DNA of 11,454 bases. Origin: Candidatus Limnocylindria bacterium. GTDB lineage: Bacteria; Chloroflexota; Limnocylindria; QHBO01. Positions 6,926-11,454 of this stretch are shown piece after piece. Within the stretch, counting starts at the first letter, position 1; every line of letters starts with the position of its first letter. Under the pieces are notes generated by a model that ran no database searches, was not told the origin of the DNA, and saw only the letters and a program-made list of their open reading frames with translations. The position numbers and the translations under genes are program-made. The stretch covers positions 1 through 11,454 of the forward strand of contig JASLBU010000005.1 of assembly GCA_030146365.1 (NCBI GenBank). The letters are read 5' to 3'.

Positions 6926-6979
6926 GGGCGGACCGACGCCAACGAGGAGGCTCGCCCAGGTCGGCAGCGATCCAGTGGC

Positions 6980-8863
6980 CTAGCCCGCGCTGACCGTCTG
7001 CTTGTAGGCCGCGCCGGCTGCTCGCCTCCGCTCGTGCTGGCCGAGGATCCGCTTGCGCAGGCGGATCGCGGTGGGCGTGACCTCGACCAGCTCGTCCGCG
7101 GCGATGAACTCGATCGCTGACTCGAGCGTGAGCACGCGCGGCGGCGTGTGGATCCGGTAGTCCCCGTCGGTGGCCTGCGTGCGCATTTTCGACAGCGCCT
7201 TTGACTTCGTCGGGTTGACGTCCAGGTCACCCGGCCGGCTGTTCTCGCCGATGATCATCCCCTCGTACACCTCGGTCGACGGACCGATGAACAGCTCCGA
7301 GCGCTCCACGAGGCTGGAGAGCGCGTAGGCCCGCGACTCGCCCGCCCTGTCCGCCACCAGCACCCCGCTGGTGCGGTGGGTCACCTCGCCGGCCGGCGGT
7401 CCGTACCCCTCGCCGATCTGGTGGATCAGCGCGGTCCCTCGCGTGTCCGACAGCAGCTGGCCCCGATATCCGATGAGCCCGCGGGTGGGGATGATGAACT
7501 CGAGTCGGACGCGTCCATCCGCATCGGTGGTCATCTGCTCCAGGCGTCCCTTTCGCCCGGCCAGGGCTTGCTGGACGACACCGATGTAGTCCGGCGGGAT
7601 GTCGATCGTGACCCGCTCGTATGGCTCCTGGCCGTCGCGCATGATCACCTCCGGCCGGCTAATCGTGAGCTCGTAGCCCTCTCGCCGCATCTGCTCGATG
7701 AGCACGGCAAGCTGCAGCTCACCGCGCCCACGGACCTCGAACGTCTCACCGGACTCCGTGGGGTGTACCTCGATCGCCACGTTGCCGAGCACCTCGCGCT
7801 CGAGCCGCGCCTTGATCTGGCGGCTGGTCAGGAAGCTGCCGTCGCGGCCGGCCATCGGCGACGAGTTGACGCCGAAGGTCATCCGCAGCGTCGGGGCGTC
7901 CACGTCGAGGCGGGGGAGGGGCCGCGGGTCAACCGGGTCCGTGATCGTGTCGCCGATCGTGACCTCCGGCAGCCCGGCCACGCTCACGATGTCGCCGGGG
8001 CCGGCCTGCGTGATGTCGATGCGGTCGATGCCGTGTGCCGTCTGGAGGGCCGTCACGCTGCCGGTCAGGGTGACGGAACGCCCCGGTTCGATGCTCCCGT
8101 CGGGATCCTCGGCCTCCTCGCGCACGATGACCACCCGCTGGCCGACCTTGATCGTCCCGTTTCTGAGGCGCCCCACGGCCATGCGTCCGACGTAATCGTT
8201 CGCGCTGAGGTTGGTGACGAGCAGCTGGAGCGGATGCTCCGGCTCGTAGGCGGGCGGCGGCGTGACCGACACGAGCAGGTCGAGGAGCGGACCCAGGTCG
8301 GTGCCCGGTTCGGCGAGGTCCCGCGTCGCCGTTCCTGCCTTTGCGTTGGTGTAGACGACCGGGAACTCGATCTGGTGCTCATCGGCGCCGAGATCCATGA
8401 ACAGCTCGTACACGTCATCGAGCACCTGGGCGGGCCGGGCGTCGGACCGGTCGATCTTGTTGAGGGCCACGATGACAGGCAGATGGCGCTGCATCGCCTT
8501 TCCGAGCACGTAGCGGGTCTGCGGCAGCGGGCCCTCCGAGGCATCGACCAGCAGGAGGACGGCGTCCACCATGAGCAGCGAGCGCTCCACCTCGCCGCCG
8601 AAATCGGCGTGGCCCGGCGTATCGACGATGTTGAGCCGGACGCCCCCGTAGTCCACAGTCGTCTGCTTGGCGAGGATGGTGATGCCCTTCTCGCGCTCCA
8701 GGTCGCCGGAGTCGAGGACGCGGTCGACGACCGCCTCATTGGCCCGGAACGTCCCCGTCTGCCGCAGCATGCCGTCCACCAGCGTCGTCTTGCCGTGGTC
8801 GACGTGGGCGATGATCGCGACGTTGCGAAGGTCGTTCCGAATGGTGAGGGGCATCGCTTCCAT
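6980..8863 (-). CDS. typA: Translational GTPase TypA/BipA
   Basis: This 627-residue ribosome-binding GTPase of the EF-G-like family is linked to ribosome assembly and stress adaptation in other bacteria. The G domain shows AHVDHGKTT (G1, 19-27), KGITIL (G2, Thr62), DTPGH (G3, 81-85), NKID (G4, 135-138) and TNAKAG in place of the usual SA-type G5 (172-177). Beta-barrel and EF-G C-like domains follow. The TypA-specific C-terminal part is clear from GVLVADRAGESRAYAL, GENSRPGDLDVNPTKSKAL and ELVEVTPTAIRLRKRIL. The length is normal. The ATG at 8863 is preferred; an in-frame ATG at 8854 is equally compatible with the family, and neither has an ideal Shine-Dalgarno (GGAG lies 11 bases before 8863). 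The open frame upstream to 9175 overlaps the divergent gene and is non-coding. Confidence 0.96.
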   Translation of the reverse strand: MEAMPLTIRNDLRNVAIIAHVDHGKTTLVDGMLRQTGTFRANEAVVDRVLDSGDLEREKGITILAKQTTVDYGGVRLNIVDTPGHADFGGEVERSLLMVDAVLLLVDASEGPLPQTRYVLGKAMQRHLPVIVALNKIDRSDARPAQVLDDVYELFMDLGADEHQIEFPVVYTNAKAGTATRDLAEPGTDLGPLLDLLVSVTPPPAYEPEHPLQLLVTNLSANDYVGRMAVGRLRNGTIKVGQRVVIVREEAEDPDGSIEPGRSVTLTGSVTALQTAHGIDRIDITQAGPGDIVSVAGLPEVTIGDTITDPVDPRPLPRLDVDAPTLRMTFGVNSSPMAGRDGSFLTSRQIKARLEREVLGNVAIEVHPTESGETFEVRGRGELQLAVLIEQMRREGYELTISRPEVIMRDGQEPYERVTIDIPPDYIGVVQQALAGRKGRLEQMTTDADGRVRLEFIIPTRGLIGYRGQLLSDTRGTALIHQIGEGYGPPAGEVTHRTSGVLVADRAGESRAYALSSLVERSELFIGPSTEVYEGMIIGENSRPGDLDVNPTKSKALSKMRTQATDGDYRIHTPPRVLTLESAIEFIAADELVEVTPTAIRLRKRILGQHERRRAAGAAYKQTVSAG

Positions 8864-8955
8864 CGTGGCAGATGCTCCACGGGTATGCATCGGCCGGGAA
8901 GGCGACACCGGAAGTACCGGCTGGTCGTGGGAACATCGGTCATAGGCACCACACA

Positions 8956-9020
8956 CCTCCACCCATAGGCTGCCCTCACGGGCCGATCGGTCCGGTCGGA
9001 CCCCACTGCCCCTCCACCCA
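8956..9020. repeat. Ten-base direct repeat CCTCCACCCA
   Basis: Identical copies lie at 8956-8965 and 9011-9020, 55 bases apart. The first lies just before the -10 box of the downstream gene. The second abuts its Shine-Dalgarno, where CTCC (9012-9015) could pair with GGAG (9021-9024) in a four-base stem. Whether this matters for regulation is unknown. Confidence 0.4.
8966..8971 (+). promoter_or_regulatory. Candidate -10 box (TAGGCT) for the secreted protein gene
   Basis: This is the third occurrence of TAGGCT in an upstream position in the window. Transcription would start near 8978 and give a leader of about 55 bases containing the AGGAG ribosome-binding site. No clear -35 is seen. Confidence 0.4.
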
Positions 9021-9024
9021 GGAG
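9020..9024 (+). promoter_or_regulatory. Strong Shine-Dalgarno (AGGAG) fixing a TTG start
   Basis: AGGAG lies eight bases before TTG at 9033, an ideal distance. It is the main reason for accepting TTG as the start, together with the signal peptide that begins right there. Confidence 0.65.
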
Positions 9025-9032
9025 CCCTTTCG

Positions 9033-10964
9033 TTGCGCCGCTTGCTTCTTGCTGCCCTGGCCACGTTGAGCCTGGCAGCCTCTCTCGGACTGCCGGCTCG
9101 TGCCTCAGCCGCGGATCCCGCCCTGACCCCCAAGGTGGCCATCATCGTCGGGCCCGTCGGCTCGCTGACGCCCACCTACCTCCATCTCGCCGAGCTGGCA
9201 GCCGCTGAGGCGGAAGCCGGCGGTGCGACGGTGGCGCGTGCGTACTCCCCGAATGCGACGCCGGCGAACGTGCTCGCCGCCGTGGCGGATGCTCACGTCG
9301 TCGTCTACTTCGGCCACGGGTACGGGCATCCGAGCCCGTACGGCCCGCTGGACACGGGGCGCCAGAACGGCTGGGGCCTCCAGGGGCCTGGCGCGCGCGG
9401 CACGCATGGCGACAGCCTGAACGGCGAGCTCGCCTACTACGGCGAGGACTGGATCGTCGCCAACGCTCGCCCAGCCCCGGGCTTCGTGATGATCTATTCG
9501 AACACCTGCTACGCGCCCGGCGCCTCCGAGGGCGGCTTCGCTCCGGCCACGCCTCAGGTCGCCGCCGAGCGCGTCGCCGCCTATTCCCGCAAGGTCTTCT
9601 CGATGGGCGGCTCCGCGTACTACGCCGTCGACTTCGACCGCGGCGCCGCCGACCTCGTGGGCCGGATCCTGGCGAACCCCGCGGCAACGTTCGGCTCGCT
9701 GTTCGCCACCGATCAGCGCTACGCGCCGTGGGCGCTCACCACGCAGCCGCACCTGTTCAGCGCCGGACAGGAGGTCTGGCTGCACCGGACGAAGTACACC
9801 GAGGGCCCGCCGAACTACTGGTACGCCTTCGCCGGCAATCCGAACGCCACGCCGGCTCGCAGCTGGGACCCGATTGCGCCGACCCTCGAGCTCGCCTCTG
9901 ACGTCGAGGCGGTGGTCCCCGACAGGGTCGTGGTGACGCTGTTCCCCAGCGAGCCGATCATCGGTCTGACGCCGGCCCACCTGCGCCTCGCCGACACCGA
10001 CGGCGCGTACGTGGAGGCGACGGTGCAGGTGGATGCCGCTTCCGGGAACATCACGGTTCGACCCGCGCAGCCCCTGGACCTCTCGGCCCGATACTCGTTG
10101 CAGCTCCTTGCCGGAGCCACCGACCGGGTCGGCAACCCGCTCGTACCGCGACTGTGGACGCTGGCGACCCGGCTGGACGCCGATCCACTGGTGCGTGACC
10201 TGGCCGTCCGTCTCGAGCCCGGACCGCATGAGTTCGTCCGGTTCGACGCCGCATGGAACGAGGCCGAGCGGCGCGCCCTGCAGCTTGATGCCGGCATCGC
10301 CCTGGCGGCCACGGCGCGCGCCCGGCTGCCGGGCCGTGAAGGGTCGTGGCTCGCCCTGCGCGGGGAGGGACTCGATGGCTGGTGGGTTCCCGAGTCGCGC
10401 GCCGCTCATGCGGTCGGCGCGGTGGGGGAGGGGACGCTCAGCGAGCCCCTGCCGATCGTGATGCCGGCGGGCGCACACCCGCTGTTCACGGTGGAGGACG
10501 GAGTCGCCAGTCCGGACGGCGTGCTGCACATCGGGTCGCACCCGAACCACGTTGTCGACCGCAGGATGATCGTGGACGGGACGACGTATCTGCGGCTGCG
10601 GTCCGGTGCGGCAACCGTCGCCGGCCGCTGGATCGCCGCGGATCCCGAGAGGGCGGCCTTCGACGTCGCGCTTGTGGCGCCACACCTTCGCCTGACGGCG
10701 TCGGAAGACCTTCCCGCACCTTCAGAGCTCCGACTGCGATCGGGGGACTGGACCCTGTTCCGCCTGGACGCAGACGGTCGTGTCCTCGACCGGCGCATGG
10801 TCTCGGCTGGCGACGTGGCGAGCCATGTCAGCGATCGCGTCCTCGACGTCGGCACGGCGCGGATGTTCGTGATCGCCGGCGGCGATCACGCCGGCTGGGC
10901 GGTCCGCGAGGATGCCCGGGTGGAGGTCATCCCCGGCCGCGCGGAGATCGGCACGCCGGACTGA
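9033..10964 (+). CDS. Secreted caspase-fold-like protein with Ig-like (Big_5) and repeated C-terminal domains
   Basis: The 643-residue protein begins at TTG and carries a signal peptide: MRR, a hydrophobic core (about 4-20), and a cleavage site probably after ARASA (residue 26). Residues about 34-250 look like a clan-CD cysteine peptidase core. KVAIIVGP is a first strand, VVVYFGHGYG carries His95, and FVMIYSNTCYAPG carries Cys159. The spacing and strand-His-Gly / strand-Cys-x-x-Gly order match caspase, gingipain and related folds. Residues about 279-380 resemble Big_5/SbsA Ig-like domains (DPIAPTLELASD, VVVTLFPSEPI, a C-terminal YSLQLLAGATDRVGNPL). Residues 381-643 are unrecognised but contain two to three similar beta-rich units ending in GWWVPE, GWAVRE and perhaps GRWIAAD. 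Peptidase activity and substrate are inference; it may be a catalytically altered or non-peptidase member. Confidence 0.75.
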   Translation: MRRLLLAALATLSLAASLGLPARASAADPALTPKVAIIVGPVGSLTPTYLHLAELAAAEAEAGGATVARAYSPNATPANVLAAVADAHVVVYFGHGYGHPSPYGPLDTGRQNGWGLQGPGARGTHGDSLNGELAYYGEDWIVANARPAPGFVMIYSNTCYAPGASEGGFAPATPQVAAERVAAYSRKVFSMGGSAYYAVDFDRGAADLVGRILANPAATFGSLFATDQRYAPWALTTQPHLFSAGQEVWLHRTKYTEGPPNYWYAFAGNPNATPARSWDPIAPTLELASDVEAVVPDRVVVTLFPSEPIIGLTPAHLRLADTDGAYVEATVQVDAASGNITVRPAQPLDLSARYSLQLLAGATDRVGNPLVPRLWTLATRLDADPLVRDLAVRLEPGPHEFVRFDAAWNEAERRALQLDAGIALAATARARLPGREGSWLALRGEGLDGWWVPESRAAHAVGAVGEGTLSEPLPIVMPAGAHPLFTVEDGVASPDGVLHIGSHPNHVVDRRMIVDGTTYLRLRSGAATVAGRWIAADPERAAFDVALVAPHLRLTASEDLPAPSELRLRSGDWTLFRLDADGRVLDRRMVSAGDVASHVSDRVLDVGTARMFVIAGGDHAGWAVREDARVEVIPGRAEIGTPD

Positions 10965-10978
10965 GGCACGTGCCGAGG

Positions 10979-10998
10979 CGTCGTTGCGTCGAATGACG
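10979..10998 (+). terminator. Weak stem-loop after the secreted protein gene
   Basis: CGTCGTT and AATGACG can pair as a seven-base stem with one G-U wobble around the six-base loop GCGTCG, starting 15 bases after the stop codon. No T-run follows, so intrinsic termination is doubtful. The palindrome GGCACGTGCC (10965-10974) immediately after the stop has no loop. Confidence 0.2.
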
Positions 10999-11024
10999 TA
11001 CCGCCGGGCGGGACGGCTGCTTCA

Positions 11025-11053
11025 TTCGAAGGGCCACACGGCGGGCGTAGCGT
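11025..11053 (+). promoter_or_regulatory. Candidate promoter for the small membrane protein
   Basis: TTCGAA (11025-11030), a weak -35, is separated by 17 bases from TAGCGT (11048-11053), a TAnnnT -10. Transcription would begin near 11060, about 28 bases before the small ORF, with its AGGTG site inside the leader. The overlapping GTCAG/CTGAC inverted repeat (11052-11056, 11070-11074) is short. Confidence 0.3.
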
Positions 11054-11087
11054 CAGGTGTGCAAACGCTCTGACACAGGTGCCACCG

Positions 11088-11210
11088 ATGCTTCCCCCGC
11101 AGCCCGCCCAGGACCCCGCCACCATCTCCGATCGAGAGCTGGGAGTGGCGGCGATGCTCCTCCTGGTCATCGTCGTCCTGACCGCGATCGCCGTTCCCGC
11201 GCTCGCCTAG
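11088..11210 (+). CDS. Small single-helix membrane protein (40 aa)
   Basis: This short ORF starts at ATG 11088, six bases after AGGTG (11077-11081), a good match to the 16S rRNA tail. It encodes a polar, Pro/Gln/Asp-rich N-terminus (MLPPQPAQDPATISDREL) followed by one strongly hydrophobic stretch, residues about 19-40, ending in AVPALA and a TAG stop. The segment is long enough to cross the membrane once. The negative N-terminus and absence of positive residues after the helix leave its orientation open. No family is recognised. A longer overlapping ORF in another frame (11057-11374) is Arg-rich and has shadow composition. Codon third positions are almost all G or C, like the neighbouring genes. 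It may be a real small protein; expression is unproven. Confidence 0.5.
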   Translation: MLPPQPAQDPATISDRELGVAAMLLLVIVVLTAIAVPALA

Positions 11211-11273
11211 CCCGCCGGCCCCGGGCGCGGCGGCATTTGCCGGTGCGCGGCTGTGCGTGTCGAGCGGCCGAGC

Positions 11274-11336
11274 GCTGGACCGCGACGTGGACAACCTGTG
11301 GACAGCTCCGTGGACGCGTCGGATGTTCGGGGATAA
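11274..11336. repeat. Cluster of DnaA-box-like repeats with helical spacing
   Basis: TGGAC occurs at 11276, 11288, 11299 and 11311, with steps of 12, 11 and 12 bases, so all face the same side of the helix. The nine-base units are CGTGGACAA (11286), TGTGGACAG (11297) and CGTGGACGC (11309), plus CGGGGATAA (11328). Read on the other strand these are TTGTCCACG, CTGTCCACA, GCGTCCACG and TTATCCCCG. The high-GC DnaA-box consensus is TTGTCCACA, so the first two differ at one position each. No AT-rich unwinding region is visible inside the window. The cluster could belong to an origin, a DnaA-regulated promoter, or be a coincidental repeat. Confidence 0.4.
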
Positions 11337-11342
11337 CCGGGA

Positions 11343-11372
11343 TTGCGTCGTGGCCTAGGTGGGGCCGATACT
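11343..11372 (+). promoter_or_regulatory. Candidate promoter reading out of the window
   Basis: TTGCGT (11343-11348) and GATACT (11367-11372) are separated by 18 bases, a normal distance, and match sigma-70-type consensus at three and four positions. It lies directly after the DnaA-box-like repeats and would transcribe rightwards into a gene not included here. Confidence 0.3.
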
Positions 11373-11454
11373 GAGGTCGTCCCGAAGGGGCAAGCGCACC
11401 CGGATCACCAGGTTTCGATCAGGTGTTCCGGGGCCGGATCCAGCGGCTTCGGTC

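Larger units (their letters stand above)
8864..9032. other. Divergent intergenic region between typA and the secreted protein gene
   Basis: These 169 bases hold control sequences for both genes and no plausible ORF. A good plus-strand -10 is present at 8966-8971. For typA only weak -10-like strings exist (for example TATGAC on the minus strand at 8939-8944), with no matching -35. Short direct repeats occur: CATAGGC at 8941 and 8964, and CCTCCACCCA at 8956 and 9011. Confidence 0.5.
11211..11454. other. Gene-free right edge with control-like sequences
   Basis: No ORF with gene-like composition is seen on either strand, and no tRNA or known structured RNA could be recognised. The stretch contains the TGGAC/DnaA-box-like repeats and a possible outward promoter, described separately. 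The gene it serves would lie beyond the window. Confidence 0.5.

Noticed and set aside
7376..8968. 530-codon plus-strand ORF opposite typA, with similar long ones opposite pyk (5603-6859) and the secreted gene (9105-10685)
   Set aside because: All are shadows in GC-rich DNA: charged, low-complexity composition and no recognisable domain.
8864..9175. N-terminal extension of TypA up to 9175
   Set aside because: It would overlap the divergent secreted-protein gene and its signal sequence. TypA proteins begin close to the RNVAIIAHVDHGKTT segment, and the extension looks non-coding.
11057..11374. 105-codon plus-strand ORF over the small membrane protein
   Set aside because: It is Arg-rich, has no convincing ribosome site, runs through the repeat region and has typical shadow composition.
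11400..11440. tRNA T-arm-like string AGGTTTCGATCAGG
   Set aside because: The flanking bases do not pair as a T-stem, and no acceptor or anticodon stem could be assembled around it.
1..11454. CRISPR arrays, insertion sequences, integrase or phage genes
   Set aside because: No regularly spaced repeats with unique spacers, terminal inverted repeats, transposase or phage motifs were seen.

Overview
This is a GC-rich (about two thirds G+C), densely packed chromosomal window with no mobile elements. The best taxonomic guess is a Chloroflexota-type bacterium (for example the Limnocylindria/Ellin6529 lineage) or an actinobacterium-like relative. The guess rests on base composition, several apparently leaderless promoters with a TAGGCT-like -10 box, the pairing of a HipA-like kinase with DUF3037, and a large secreted protein style I associate with that group. 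It is an inference, not a proof.

Layout. (1) 2-1951, plus: a translationally coupled trio. It holds a HipA-like kinase domain protein (5' end cut by the window), a DUF3037 protein, and a five-helix membrane protein with a C-terminal extracytoplasmic lipocalin-like domain. (2) 1948-4319, minus: a DrrAB-type ABC exporter (ATPase, then permease with ATGA overlap), followed by a small nitroreductase with its own leaderless promoter. (3) 4416-5441, plus: a cytoplasmic L-asparaginase, divergent from the exporter and apparently leaderless. (4) 5417-8863, minus: the translational GTPase TypA/BipA, then pyruvate kinase. Between them lies a 153-bp regulatory gap holding an AT-rich palindrome, an inverted repeat and two possible pyk promoters. 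(5) 9033-10964, plus: a secreted 643-residue protein with a clan-CD (caspase/gingipain-like) His/Cys arrangement, a Big_5/SbsA Ig-like domain and an unrecognised C-terminal region that looks internally repeated. It starts at TTG behind a strong Shine-Dalgarno. (6) 10965-11454: a 40-codon single-helix protein, then a gene-free stretch with four helically phased TGGAC repeats resembling high-GC DnaA boxes and a possible promoter reading out of the window.

Most of the genes are housekeeping or general functions (glycolysis, ribosome GTPase, amide hydrolysis, export, redox). The parts most likely to be undescribed are the HipA-like/DUF3037/membrane trio, the secreted caspase-like protein, and the DnaA-box-like cluster with the small membrane protein at the right edge. 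No CRISPR array, tRNA, rRNA, insertion sequence or prophage gene was seen.
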